Assembly (NCBI RefSeq): GCF_027946175.1
Contig: NZ_AP026671.1
Location: 1,736,001-1,800,000, forward strand
Source: Nitratiruptor tergarcus DSM 16512
GTDB lineage: Bacteria; Campylobacterota; Campylobacteria; Campylobacterales; Nitratiruptoraceae
Direction: 5' to 3'
Length of the DNA: 64,000 bases
Shown: positions 43,994-53,170 of the stretch, piece after piece
Layout: each line of letters opens with the position of its first letter
How positions within the stretch are numbered: the stretch's first letter is position 1
Notes under the pieces: generated by a model
Seen by the model: the letters and a program-made list of their open reading frames with translations, nothing else
Told to the model about the DNA's origin: nothing
Database searches by the model: none
Program-made: the position numbers and the translations under genes

Positions 43994-44686
43994 TTATAAC
44001 TCATCTGGGCAAAGAGGAAGTTCTCCATCATAGCAAATGTGTAAGTTTGGATCTATACGAATAAAAAAGCCTCTGAAGTCAACTCCTTGCGCGAGGGCTT
44101 GTGTAAAAATGGCTTTGAATGTGGGATCTCTTGTGGGATGAGGTTTGAAGCAGTCGCATTGTCTCACAGCCATGATGAGGATATAGGCATCAAATCCTTG
44201 CTCTTTTGCTTGGATGAGATCTTGAATATGTTTAACACCTCTTGATGTGGGAGCATTGGGGAAAAGGCAGATATTTTCTTGCACGAGACTACACCCTTTT
44301 AGCTCAATGTAAGCGTTGTCTGCTTTGAAATCGAGCCTACTCTTTTGGAATGTAACTTCTGCTTGAAGCGTTTTTGGAATAAATCCCAACACCCCTTGTT
44401 CAATTGCTTTTTGGGCAATAGGGCGGTGGAGTTTTGTGTTGATAAGTACCCATCCCTCCTCCATTTTGGCAGCTATCAAGGTGTAGTCTGTTTTGAGACC
44501 TGGGCGATTTTTGAGAAGAAGGAGTTCTCTATTTGGCGTGAGGATCTCTTCTAGTCTTCCTGTATCTGCTATATGAACTTTTTTGATTTGGTTATGAACT
44601 AAAGCGGTAGCTAAGAAGCGGTTTTCTCGTTTTAAGAGCGAGCCAGTTGTCAGCTCGCCTAAGCTTTTAAGATCAAAAAGAATCAC
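43994..44686 (-). CDS. sfsA: SfsA family protein
   Basis: This 230-residue protein has the conserved segments of SfsA: RFLATALV near the N terminus, HIADTGRLEEIL, the FIPKTLQAEVTF stretch and, further on, LKGCSL plus FPNAPTSRGVKH. E. coli SfsA was tied to maltose metabolism and later to nucleic-acid binding and cleavage. It overlaps leuC by four bases (ATGA). Confidence 0.9.
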   Translation of the reverse strand: MILFDLKSLGELTTGSLLKRENRFLATALVHNQIKKVHIADTGRLEEILTPNRELLLLKNRPGLKTDYTLIAAKMEEGWVLINTKLHRPIAQKAIEQGVLGFIPKTLQAEVTFQKSRLDFKADNAYIELKGCSLVQENICLFPNAPTSRGVKHIQDLIQAKEQGFDAYILIMAVRQCDCFKPHPTRDPTFKAIFTQALAQGVDFRGFFIRIDPNLHICYDGELPLCPDEL

Positions 44687-45948
44687 AGCTCTCTGGGGTC
44701 TGCAATCTTTCCTGCTACTGCACTTGCAGCTGCAACTGCAGAGTTTGCCAGATAAATTTCACTTGTACGTGCACCCATACGCCCAATGAAGTTTCTGTTT
44801 GTAGTGCTTACACACCTTTCATTATCAGCCAAAATCCCCATATATCCGCCTAGACATGCACCACATGTTGGGTTGCTGACTACCGCTCCAGCATCAATGA
44901 GGATATCAATATAGCCTTGTTTTTCTGCTTCTTTTAAAATCTTTTGGGTTGCAGGTGTGACTATCATACGCGTATGGCGCGCAACTTTACGCCCCTTTAA
45001 AATCTCAGCAGCGATTGCGATATCGCTAAGGCGTCCGTTGGTACAGCTTCCTATAAATACTTGATCAACTTTGAGATCCATCTTTGCTGCTTCACTGATA
45101 GGGCGGCCATTGCTTGGAAGGTGTGGAAAAGCAATGACAGGTTCAAGACTATTTACATCAATCTCAATTACCTGCTCATACTCTGCATCCTCATCGCTAT
45201 AGTGGATTTTTGGCTCACGTGCAAGATCTTTATCAGCCAAAAAGGCTTTTGTTATCTCATCGACGGCAATGATTCCATTTTTTGCTCCAGCTTCGATTGC
45301 CATATTGCAAAGACTAAAGCGCCCATCCATATCGAGATTTTCTATTGTATCTCCTGTAAACTCAAGTGCTTTATAGAGCGCTCCATCTACGCCGATTCTA
45401 CGAATAAGCTCTAAAATGAGATCTTTTCCATACACATACTCGTCAAGTTTTCCAGTATAAACTACTTTAATTGATGGTGGGACTTTAAACCAGTTTTTGC
45501 CTGTGATCATTCCGTATGCGAGGTCTGTGCTTCCCATGCCTGTAGCAAATGCTCCAAGAGCTCCATGTGTACATGTGTGAGAATCTGCGCCAATAATCAC
45601 ATCCCCTGGAACCACAAGCCCCTTTTCAGGAAGTAAAGCGTGCTCAATTCCCATATCTTTTTCGTCAAAGAAGTGCTTGAGGTTGTGCTCATAAGCAAAT
45701 TCACGGCTGATTTTTGCCTGATTGGCACTGGCGATATCTTTTGCAGGGATAAAGTGATCAAGCACAATTGCAAAGTTATCTGGTTTTGCTAATTTTTTAG
45801 CACCACTTTCACGAAAAGCTTTGATAGAGATAGGTGTAGTGATATCGTTACCTATGATCATATCAAGTTCACACTCAACTATCTCTCCCGCTTTTACTTC
45901 ACGCCCCACATGCTCACTAAAGATTTTTTCTGTTATAGTTTGACCCAT
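44683..45948 (-). CDS. leuC: 3-isopropylmalate dehydratase large subunit
   Basis: This 421-residue aconitase-type protein (HacA/LeuC short form) has GADSHTCTHGALGAFATGMG, the cluster-ligand SCTNGRLSDI and CGACLGGYMG. It isomerises 2- to 3-isopropylmalate in leucine synthesis with a [4Fe-4S] cluster. The small subunit is not in the window. The related homoaconitase cannot be excluded from sequence alone, but LeuC is the expected enzyme here. It is the first gene of a minus-strand operon with sfsA and the exporter. Confidence 0.88.
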   Translation of the reverse strand: MGQTITEKIFSEHVGREVKAGEIVECELDMIIGNDITTPISIKAFRESGAKKLAKPDNFAIVLDHFIPAKDIASANQAKISREFAYEHNLKHFFDEKDMGIEHALLPEKGLVVPGDVIIGADSHTCTHGALGAFATGMGSTDLAYGMITGKNWFKVPPSIKVVYTGKLDEYVYGKDLILELIRRIGVDGALYKALEFTGDTIENLDMDGRFSLCNMAIEAGAKNGIIAVDEITKAFLADKDLAREPKIHYSDEDAEYEQVIEIDVNSLEPVIAFPHLPSNGRPISEAAKMDLKVDQVFIGSCTNGRLSDIAIAAEILKGRKVARHTRMIVTPATQKILKEAEKQGYIDILIDAGAVVSNPTCGACLGGYMGILADNERCVSTTNRNFIGRMGARTSEIYLANSAVAAASAVAGKIADPREL

Positions 45949-46001
45949 TATGCGCCTTTAAAAGAGTTTTTGCTATTTTATCAAAAAAGAATGAGGAACT
46001 C

Positions 46002-47309
46002 ATGAAATACAAAGAGTTACGAGCTATTGTCGAGTATTTGCAGCAATTTCGCCATTTAAACGATATTGCAAGAGTGGATGACAATGTTTTGCGAGCTGTT
46101 TTTGACAAAAAAGAGATCTTTTTTGATCTGAATCGCAGCAAAAATCTCATCTATATGCGTGATGATTTTGTCAAGACCAAATTTTATAATGCTCCATTTG
46201 ATAAGGTGCTTGCAAAGAGGTGCAAAAAGAGCAGTATTGAAAAAATTGAGTTAGACAATGATGACAAGATCATACGAATCTATTGTAAAAAAAGGGGTTC
46301 GTATAAAGAAGAGTCAGCTATTTTGCAGCTTGAATTTACCGGCCGCCATGCAAATGTAATTATTTTGGATGAGAAGGGACATGTTTTAGAAGCCCTTCAC
46401 CACGATTTTCATAGAGACATCCGTCCAGGTAAGCCTCTCTATCCTCTCACACCTCCTAAAAAGCTTGATAAGAGTGAATTTAATATTTTTGATATTGAAG
46501 AGTATCTATACAATATCTACAACCAAGAACTAGAAAAACGGCTCAATATCTTAAAGAGTGCAAAGTTGCTTCAAATTAATAAGCAAAAAGACAAACTGCA
46601 AAAACTTCTTGATTCTTTGGAAAGAGAAGAAGAACTTTTAGCACAAGCAGATGCGGAAGAGCAAAAAGGGCAGATTGTTTTGGCAAATCTTCATCAGATA
46701 AAGCCCTATCAAGAGGAGTTTGAAGGGGAGGATTTTGAAGGAAATCCTATAAAGTTTACTCTTCCCGCTGAGGCAAAAACGCCAGCAATGATGAGTGATA
46801 TATTTTTTAAAAGGGCTAAGAAGCTACGCCAAAAAGCTGCCAATATTCATATACAGCGTGAGAACTTACAAGAAAAGATAGCATTTTTGGATAAAAAGGC
46901 AAATCTTGTACGCAATGCCAAAAGAGTAGAAGATATAGAGCTGCTCTTTAGCAAAAGCGCAAAAAAAGAGGCTAAAAAAGATAAAAACTATGAGCGCTAC
47001 AATATTGCTGGATACGATGTCTATATTGGCAAAAACAAAAGAGGCAATGTGGAGCTATTAAAAAAAGCAAAAGCGAGCGATATATGGCTCCATCTCAAAG
47101 ATCTTCCCTCAGCCCATGTAATTATTGCTACAAACAAGCAAAATGTTCCACAAGATGTGCTCGAGCAGGCTGCGAAGCTTTGTGCGAGTTTTAGTGTAGA
47201 GCATCCAGGTTCATATAAAGTCGACTATACCCAGCGTCGCAATGTCAAACCAAAAGAGGGTGCGAATGTAGAGTATGTAAAGTATAAGACTTTAAGTGTT
47301 AGAATATGA
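46002..47309 (+). CDS. NFACT family protein (RqcH/FbpA-like)
   Basis: This 435-residue protein has an NFACT-N-like part (LQLEFTGRHANVIILDE), a long coiled coil (about 170-310) and the C-terminal NFACT-R domain (AKASDIWLHLKDLPSAHVII). Members bind stalled large ribosomal subunits with tRNA (RqcH) or were described as fibronectin-binding proteins. The length is shorter than the 550-580 of Gram-positive RqcH, as usual in this phylum. It is followed by cdsA after 13 bases and starts the plus-strand operon. Confidence 0.85.
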   Translation: MKYKELRAIVEYLQQFRHLNDIARVDDNVLRAVFDKKEIFFDLNRSKNLIYMRDDFVKTKFYNAPFDKVLAKRCKKSSIEKIELDNDDKIIRIYCKKRGSYKEESAILQLEFTGRHANVIILDEKGHVLEALHHDFHRDIRPGKPLYPLTPPKKLDKSEFNIFDIEEYLYNIYNQELEKRLNILKSAKLLQINKQKDKLQKLLDSLEREEELLAQADAEEQKGQIVLANLHQIKPYQEEFEGEDFEGNPIKFTLPAEAKTPAMMSDIFFKRAKKLRQKAANIHIQRENLQEKIAFLDKKANLVRNAKRVEDIELLFSKSAKKEAKKDKNYERYNIAGYDVYIGKNKRGNVELLKKAKASDIWLHLKDLPSAHVIIATNKQNVPQDVLEQAAKLCASFSVEHPGSYKVDYTQRRNVKPKEGANVEYVKYKTLSVRI

Positions 47310-47322
47310 TAAAGGAGTTTTG

Positions 47323-48072
47323 ATGAGTGAGCTTGCAAAACGCCTCATAACCGGGGCACTGCTTATTGGTATTGTAGCGCTCGTAGCGTGGATTGATAGT
47401 TTTGGACTAACTTGGCTCTTCTTTGGTGTTATCTATCTCTTTTCTTTTTATGAAGCGTTGAAGCTCTTTGGTATGAGTGAGAGAAATAGCCTCTACTTTT
47501 GGGCGCTGCTGGTGTGGATTGTAGCAGCCATCTACCCAAATCCAGATGATCTCTTTTTCCTCATAGCGCTTCTTTTTGCTGCTTTTGAAGCCTATACGCA
47601 GGAGCGTGATTGGCAAAAGTTTTTGCCATTTCTCTATCCCACTGCCTCATTTTTGTTTTTGCTAGCGCTCTATCACGATTTTGGGATGGATGCTCTCATA
47701 TGGCTAGTGATTGTAGTAGCCCTTACTGATATTGGTGCTTATTTTACTGGACGTGCAATTGGAAAGCATCCCTTTTGTAAGACTTCACCCAAAAAGACGT
47801 GGGAAGGGGTTATTGGTGGTGTGATAATTGCTACGATTGCTGGAAGTTACTATGCGCTCATTTTAGTAGATCTTCCCTATGGAATTGTAATTTCACTACT
47901 TACAGCAGTTGCAGCAGTCTTTGGGGATCTTTTTGAGAGCTATCTCAAACGCCTAGCAGGAGTAAAAGATAGCGGCAATATATTACCGGGACATGGTGGG
48001 ATACTCGATAGAGTGGATGGATATCTCTTTGCAGCTGTTGCGATGGTAATACTTTTAAGAGGGCTTTTATGA
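47323..48072 (+). CDS. cdsA: Phosphatidate cytidylyltransferase
   Basis: This protein of about 249 residues has around seven membrane helices. The C-terminal signature LPGHGGILDRVDGYLFA follows SYLKRLAGVKDSGNI, as in CdsA. It makes CDP-diacylglycerol from phosphatidate and CTP in the inner membrane. ATG 47323 is used, with AAAGGAG just before it; an ATG 27 bases upstream lacks one. It overlaps dxr by four bases, a pairing common in Campylobacterota. Confidence 0.93.
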   Translation: MSELAKRLITGALLIGIVALVAWIDSFGLTWLFFGVIYLFSFYEALKLFGMSERNSLYFWALLVWIVAAIYPNPDDLFFLIALLFAAFEAYTQERDWQKFLPFLYPTASFLFLLALYHDFGMDALIWLVIVVALTDIGAYFTGRAIGKHPFCKTSPKKTWEGVIGGVIIATIAGSYYALILVDLPYGIVISLLTAVAAVFGDLFESYLKRLAGVKDSGNILPGHGGILDRVDGYLFAAVAMVILLRGLL

Positions 48073-49133
48073 AAATAGCTCTTCTTGGCTCAACTGGCTC
48101 AATTGGTACCAACACGCTTGAGGTATGCAGACGCTATGGGATTGAAGTTGAGGTGTTGGTTGCAGGGAATAATATCGATCTGCTTGCAAAGCAGATAGAA
48201 GAGTTTCGACCGCGTATTGTGGTAAGTGCAAAGAGAGCTAATTTTGATGCTCCTGTGGTACTCCATGGGCAGGAGGGGATCTTGCAAGCGCTTACGATGT
48301 GTGAGAGTGAGCTTGTTGTCAATGCGCTTGTTGGCTTTTTGGGACTACGCCCAACACTCAAAGCGATTGAGCTTGGCAAAAGGGTTGCACTTGCGAATAA
48401 AGAGAGTCTTGTAGTTGCGGGAAAGTTTATTGATGTATCAAAGCTACGCCCCATCGATAGTGAGCACTTTGGTCTTTGGTATCTTTTGCAAAGTGCTCGC
48501 CAACCAAAAAGGCTCATTCTCACTGCAAGCGGGGGAGCCTTGAGGGATTGGGAGATCGAAAGAATTGCTCATGCTTCTTTGCAAGATGTACTTAATCATC
48601 CCAACTGGTCTATGGGAACAAAGATTACTATTGATAGTGCTACAATGGTGAATAAACTCTTTGAAGTTTTAGAAGCCTACTGGCTTTTTGAGACAAAGCA
48701 TATAGATGCTGTGATTGAGCCAAGCTCTTTGGTGCATGGGATTGTGGAGTTTATGGATGGAAGCACTACTATGCATGCAAGCAAAACAGACATGAAGCTA
48801 CCTATCGCTTATGCTCTTGGGATTATGGATGAGCCGATTTTGAGCAATGTAGATCTTTTAGCAATGAATATAGCTTTTAGGGCTATTGATAGTGAGCGCT
48901 ATCCTGTATGGCAGATAAAAGATGCACTTTTACAACATCCAGATTGTGGAGTTGTTGTGAACGCAGCAAATGAAGCAGCAATTGAGAGATTTTTAAAAGG
49001 AAGTTTTACTTTTGGTGATATAGCACAAGCTATTTTACAAGCTTTTGAGCGCTTTGAGGGCAGAGTGGTAAACGATATTGAAGAGATATTTGCTATTGAT
49101 GAAGAGGTACGTAATTATGTTAAAACTCTTTAA
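48069..49133 (+). CDS. dxr: 1-deoxy-D-xylulose-5-phosphate reductoisomerase
   Basis: This 354-residue protein begins MKIALLGSTGSIGTNTLEV (NADPH loop), then ANKESLVVAGKF, the substrate/metal region DSEHFGLWY (most bacteria have DSEHSA), WSMGTKITIDSATM and EPSSLVHGIVEF. It is the second enzyme of the MEP isoprenoid pathway. It is shorter than the usual 390-400 residues, as in relatives. The 3' end overlaps the lipoprotein gene by 17 bases. Confidence 0.93.
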   Translation: MKIALLGSTGSIGTNTLEVCRRYGIEVEVLVAGNNIDLLAKQIEEFRPRIVVSAKRANFDAPVVLHGQEGILQALTMCESELVVNALVGFLGLRPTLKAIELGKRVALANKESLVVAGKFIDVSKLRPIDSEHFGLWYLLQSARQPKRLILTASGGALRDWEIERIAHASLQDVLNHPNWSMGTKITIDSATMVNKLFEVLEAYWLFETKHIDAVIEPSSLVHGIVEFMDGSTTMHASKTDMKLPIAYALGIMDEPILSNVDLLAMNIAFRAIDSERYPVWQIKDALLQHPDCGVVVNAANEAAIERFLKGSFTFGDIAQAILQAFERFEGRVVNDIEEIFAIDEEVRNYVKTL

Positions 49134-49833
49134 TCTGCTTGTTGTTATCATACTTTTTAGTGGTTGTATGGAGAGTACGCAAAAGCTCGATAGAAAAAAG
49201 GATGAGCTATTAGAGAGGAAAGCGAGAATTGAAGCGAGATTGCAAAAGGCTAGAGAAGAGGCTGATAAGCAAAAAGAGCTTGCTCTAACGAAGATGCAGC
49301 AGCAAATCGAAAAATTAGCTCTAGAGCGCAGCAAAAATGAGGCGCAAAAAGAGATTGCACTCGCTAAAATTAAGGCCAAACAAGCCCTGGAGCTGCAAAA
49401 AATAGAGCAAGCTTACAAGCTCAAAGAGCTAGAGCTTAAAAAGCAAAAAGAGCTTTTAGAGCTTGAAAATCAAAAGATAGTTGCGCAAAAAGAGATTGAG
49501 CTCAAAAAGCAGTTTCTCTATCTCTCTTTGGCTGCACTAGTATTCATTATCGTAGTTGTATTGATAATTCTCTATTTTTACAAAAAGCGAAAAGACAAAC
49601 TCATTGCTTACCATGACAATTTAGAAAAATATTTCCGCCTCAAAGAGAACGAAGCAAAGGTTGCTATAGCAAATAAGATAATAGACACTATTGCTGAAGG
49701 CAAACTCACTCCTGAGCAGGAGCAAAGACTCCTTGGAGTGTTAAAAGGTGAAACAAAAGAGCTGCCAAAAGAGATAGAGCATAAAGATGAGGAGCCAATA
49801 GAGGCTGAGGTGGAGGAGAAAAGGGATGGATAG
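49117..49833 (+). CDS. Coiled-coil lipoprotein with internal membrane helix
   Basis: This protein of about 238 residues starts at ATG 49117 (MLKLFNLLVVIILFSGC), a lipoprotein signal with lipobox FSGC. Then follow roughly 110 residues of Glu/Lys/Gln/Ala-rich heptads, a hydrophobic helix (about 132-155, LSLAALVFIIVVVLIILYFY) with basic KKRKDK directly after it, and an acidic C-terminal part. A lipid anchor plus a later membrane span would place the coiled coil in the periplasm and the tail in the cytoplasm. I do not recognise the family. It is in the dxr-tsaD operon. Confidence 0.6.
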   Translation: MLKLFNLLVVIILFSGCMESTQKLDRKKDELLERKARIEARLQKAREEADKQKELALTKMQQQIEKLALERSKNEAQKEIALAKIKAKQALELQKIEQAYKLKELELKKQKELLELENQKIVAQKEIELKKQFLYLSLAALVFIIVVVLIILYFYKKRKDKLIAYHDNLEKYFRLKENEAKVAIANKIIDTIAEGKLTPEQEQRLLGVLKGETKELPKEIEHKDEEPIEAEVEEKRDG

Positions 49834-50383
49834 GTTTTTGCTTTTGCATGGTTGGGGAGGAAGTGACTATCCCCATTGGCAAAGTTGGTTAGCAGGAGAG
49901 CTAGCTAAAGAGTATGGGACGGTGAGTTTCCCACTCATTCATCATCCTCATCATCCAAACAAAAAAAAGTGGATGAATCAGTTCAAAAAGCATCTTAAAA
50001 CATTTCGACCGACTACTGTCATTTGCCACTCTCTTGCTTGTACCGTTTGGTTGGCTTTGTGTGAAGAGGGGGAGATTGATGAAGTAGAGAGGCTTTTGCT
50101 TGTAGCACCTCCGAGTCAAAATACAGATATTGAGCTACTCAAGCAGTTTTTCCCTCACTCTCTTCCTCAAAGACTCTATGCAGATGAAGTGCAGCTAGTC
50201 GTTTCAACGAATGATCCATACTTGAAGATTGAAGAGGCTCATGATTTACAGCGCCATTTTGATTGTGAGATGCTGATACTAGAAAATGCAGGGCACATAA
50301 ATGATAAAAGTGGCTATGGCCAGTGGCCATGGGTGCTTGCGTGGGCAAAGAGAGATCCAAGTTTACTATCGGAGCCGTTATGA
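49826..50383 (+). CDS. RBBP9/YdeN-type alpha/beta hydrolase
   Basis: This 185-residue protein has the oxyanion region [20 protein letters not shown], the nucleophile elbow CHSLAC (a variant of GxSxG) and the catalytic His in [16 protein letters not shown]. These match the small RBBP9/YdeN serine hydrolases. The substrate is unknown. It overlaps its upstream and downstream neighbours by eight and four bases. Confidence 0.85.
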   Translation: MDRFLLLHGWGGSDYPHWQSWLAGELAKEYGTVSFPLIHHPHHPNKKKWMNQFKKHLKTFRPTTVICHSLACTVWLALCEEGEIDEVERLLLVAPPSQNTDIELLKQFFPHSLPQRLYADEVQLVVSTNDPYLKIEEAHDLQRHFDCEMLILENAGHINDKSGYGQWPWVLAWAKRDPSLLSEPL

Positions 50384-51369
50384 TTTTGAGCATTGAGAGT
50401 AGTTGTGATGATAGCTCTATTGCAGTGACACGCATTAGTGATTATAAACTTCTCTTTCACAAAAAAATCTCCCAAGAGCTAGCACATAGTGAATATGGTG
50501 GTGTTGTACCAGAGCTTGCAAGCAGGCTGCATGCTGAAGCTTTGCCAAAGATTTTAGAAGAGGCAAAGGAGTTTTTGCCTCATATCAAAGCAGTAGCAGT
50601 GACAAATGAGCCAGGGCTCTCTGTGACGCTTATGGAGGGCGTTATGATGGCAAAGGCTTTGCATCTAGCTCTAGGTGTTCCCCTCATTGGTGTTAATCAT
50701 CTAGTAGGACATATCTACTCCCTCTTTATAGAGCAAGAATCTAGGCTGCCAAAGATGGTATTGCTTGTAAGTGGTGGGCATACAATGATTTTGGATGTAA
50801 AGGGTTACAACGATCTCAAAGTCTTAGCTACTACGCTTGATGATAGTTTTGGTGAGAGCTTTGATAAGGTTGCAAAGATGATGGGACTAGGATATCCTGG
50901 AGGACCAATTATCGAAAAACTAGCTCGCCAGGGGGATCCAAACCGTTTTTCTTTTCCTATTCCACTCAAAAGCAGCTCCAAGCTTGCTTTTAGTTACTCT
51001 GGACTCAAAAATGCAGTGCGCTTGGCTTTGGAAGAAATTGAAAATCTCAGTCGCCAAGATATGGCAGATATTGCAGCCTCTTTTCAAAAAGCTGCAATTA
51101 CACACCTTTTGCAAAAAACCAAAAAAGCGTGTGAAATCTATACACCTAGTGATTTTGCAATAGTTGGCGGGGCGAGTGCGAATCTTGCCTTGCGTGAAAT
51201 TTTTGAGAAGGAGTGCGCAAAACGGGGTATCCCTATAGAGTTTGCAAAGCTAGAGTTTTGCAGTGATAATGCAGCAATGATTGGACGGGCTGCTATTGAA
51301 GCATATAAAAGGGGTGATTTTATTGCGATGGAGGATCTCAAAGTTTTGCCACGCAGCTGTTTTGTGTAG
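50380..51369 (+). CDS. tsaD: tRNA N6-threonylcarbamoyladenosine transferase TsaD
   Basis: This 329-residue protein begins [16 protein letters not shown]. The metal-binding HxxxH is in [10 protein letters not shown], followed by [26 protein letters not shown] and the C-terminal CSDNAAMIG. It forms the t6A base at position 37 of ANN-decoding tRNAs with TsaB and TsaE, which are not in the window. ATG 50380 overlaps the hydrolase stop (ATGA). Confidence 0.95.
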   Translation: MILSIESSCDDSSIAVTRISDYKLLFHKKISQELAHSEYGGVVPELASRLHAEALPKILEEAKEFLPHIKAVAVTNEPGLSVTLMEGVMMAKALHLALGVPLIGVNHLVGHIYSLFIEQESRLPKMVLLVSGGHTMILDVKGYNDLKVLATTLDDSFGESFDKVAKMMGLGYPGGPIIEKLARQGDPNRFSFPIPLKSSSKLAFSYSGLKNAVRLALEEIENLSRQDMADIAASFQKAAITHLLQKTKKACEIYTPSDFAIVGGASANLALREIFEKECAKRGIPIEFAKLEFCSDNAAMIGRAAIEAYKRGDFIAMEDLKVLPRSCFV

Positions 51370-51406
51370 AAAAGTAACATAGTTTATTATAATTACAGCC
51401 CTCATA

Positions 51407-51443
51407 TTAAATAAGATAAAAATTGTCTTATTTAAGCTATAAT
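51407..51443 (+). promoter_or_regulatory. Palindromic operator candidate and -10 box of tpx
   Basis: TTAAATAAGA (51407-51416), nine bases, then the exact reverse complement TCTTATTTAA (51426-51435), followed after two bases by TATAAT (51438-51443). The dyad covers the -35 region, so a bound dimer could repress or activate tpx. Peroxide-responsive regulators of this phylum (PerR/Fur type) bind A/T-rich dyads, but the exact sequence is not one I can assign. Confidence 0.6.
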
Positions 51444-51493
51444 TTCTTCATGAGCATCTGCTCCAAAATAAAAATATGAAAAAGGAGGTTGCA

Positions 51494-52009
51494 ATGGCAA
51501 CTGTTACACTAAAAGGAAATCCAGTAAATTTGGAAGGAAATGAAGTAAATGTTGGAGATAAAGCTCCTGAGGCTACTGTAGTAACTACTGATTTGGCAGA
51601 GAAAAAAGTAGGTGGTGCACAAGATAAAGTACAAATGATTGTTGTTGTTCCTTCACTTGATACACCAGTGTGTGCAACTGAAACAAGAAAATTTAACGAA
51701 GAAGCTTCTAATATTGAAGGTGTAGATGTTACTGTTGTTTCTATGGACCTTCCATTTGCAAGTAAGAGATTTTGCTCTACTGAAGGTGTAGAAAACCTAA
51801 CAGTTGCAAGTGACTATAGAAACAGAGATTTTGGTGAAAAATATGGTGTTGTAATCGCTGAAGGTCCTCTTAAAGGGATCCTTGCAAGAGCGATTTTTAT
51901 CATCGATAAAAACGGAAACGTTGTTTATAAGCAACTCGTTCCTGAAATCACAGAAGAGCCTAACTATCAAGAAGCTCTCGAAGCTGCGAAAAAAGCGGCA
52001 GCTGCATAA
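51494..52009 (+). CDS. tpx: Thiol peroxidase Tpx
   Basis: This 171-residue atypical 2-Cys peroxiredoxin has the peroxidatic Cys60 in SLDTPVCATETRKF and the resolving Cys94 in KRFCSTEGVENL, with spacing as in E. coli Tpx (61/95). It reduces H2O2 and alkyl peroxides using thioredoxin. The start is ATG 51494 behind AAAAGGAGG; an ATG at 51476 lies ahead of that site. The gene is monocistronic, with its own promoter dyad and terminator. Confidence 0.95.
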   Translation: MATVTLKGNPVNLEGNEVNVGDKAPEATVVTTDLAEKKVGGAQDKVQMIVVVPSLDTPVCATETRKFNEEASNIEGVDVTVVSMDLPFASKRFCSTEGVENLTVASDYRNRDFGEKYGVVIAEGPLKGILARAIFIIDKNGNVVYKQLVPEITEEPNYQEALEAAKKAAAA

Positions 52010-52018
52010 AAACTTCTC

Positions 52019-52046
52019 AGGGGCTTTGCCCCTTACACTCTTTTTT
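52019..52046 (+). terminator. Terminator after tpx
   Basis: AGGGGC, TTT, GCCCCT forms a tight GC stem; a run of six T residues follows at 52041-52046 after a seven-base gap. It starts ten bases after the stop. Confidence 0.7.
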
Positions 52047-52138
52047 CTGCTTCCCTACAAATTTTTCAATAGTTTTTAAGTTAATATTTGTAAAATTTTG
52101 TATATTACTTAAAAAATTTAATAATATAAAGAATAATT

Positions 52139-53170
52139 ATGCTTGCATTAAGATTCTACGATAGGCGAGATATTAAACTAGAAGAGATTCCAAAGCCGAA
52201 CCCCAAAAAAGGTGAAGTTCTTATAAAAGTAACTGATGCAGGAATAAGTCAGACACAGATCAATGAGTTTGTAGAAGGCCCCTTTATCATCAATAAGACT
52301 CCCCATCCCCTCACGCATAAAGCTACGCCACTTATTCCTTGTCAAGAGTATGGTGGGATTATTGAAGAGGTTGGAGAAGGTGTAGATCAAAGCCTCATAG
52401 GCGAGCAAGTAGCTGTTGCACCACTGCTATCATGTGGCGAATGTGAATATTGTAAAATGGGGAAAGAGAACCTTTGTGAAAAAGTGGGATACCTTGGCCT
52501 ATTAGGGGCAGATGGAGGGTTTTGCGAATATAGTGTTGTCTCTGTAGAAAATATCATTCCGATATCCCAAAAGGAGCTTCTTACATTTATTGAGCCAATT
52601 TTGGTGGGGCTCCATGCTGCAAAAACGATTGAGAGTTTTTTAAATTTACAAAATAAAAAGGTTCTCATTTTAGGGGCTGGAGCAGTTGGCATAAGTGTTG
52701 CAGCTGTTTTTCGAGACTATTTTGGTGCTAATGTTTTCATAAACGATATATTAGAAGCAAGGTTGAAAAGAGCACAAAAAGGCGGTTTTCTGACGGTAAC
52801 AAAAGAAGAACTGGCAAAAGAGTATGATTTAGTTATAGATGCAGCAGGAATGGATACACTTGTTGACAAACCGGCAATCGTGGAGGGAGTTTCTTATCTT
52901 AAAAAGAGTGCACCACTTCTTAATATTGGAACATATTTTCATCCAGTCTCTTATATCCCTTCTACACTACTATTGGGTGAGCATCCTTTACTTGCTTCTC
53001 TTATGTACACTAAGAGAGATTTAATGTTACTGCCAGAAGTTTTAAAGAAGTTATCTGTAGATTTCTCCTCTTTCATCACATCAATCGACTTAGAACATAT
53101 TATTGAGGATGGCTATTATAAAGCAGAAGTCGATAAAGAGAGTTTTACAAGAATTGTGGTAAGGCCATAG
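52139..53170 (+). CDS. Zinc-type alcohol dehydrogenase homologue lacking two catalytic zinc ligands
   Basis: This 343-residue MDR protein resembles butanediol/sorbitol dehydrogenases. The structural zinc loop is intact (Cys 99, 102, 105, 113) and the NAD loop is LGAGAVGISVAA. At the catalytic zinc site, however, the usual Cys is Ser37 (GISQTQINEF) and the usual GHE is CQE with Gln69 in place of His. Redox catalysis by the normal mechanism is therefore doubtful. Its stop is directly followed by the start of a GGDEF/EAL gene with no gap, so the two are coupled; a ligand- or NAD-sensing role is inference. Confidence 0.8.
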   Translation: MLALRFYDRRDIKLEEIPKPNPKKGEVLIKVTDAGISQTQINEFVEGPFIINKTPHPLTHKATPLIPCQEYGGIIEEVGEGVDQSLIGEQVAVAPLLSCGECEYCKMGKENLCEKVGYLGLLGADGGFCEYSVVSVENIIPISQKELLTFIEPILVGLHAAKTIESFLNLQNKKVLILGAGAVGISVAAVFRDYFGANVFINDILEARLKRAQKGGFLTVTKEELAKEYDLVIDAAGMDTLVDKPAIVEGVSYLKKSAPLLNIGTYFHPVSYIPSTLLLGEHPLLASLMYTKRDLMLLPEVLKKLSVDFSSFITSIDLEHIIEDGYYKAEVDKESFTRIVVRP

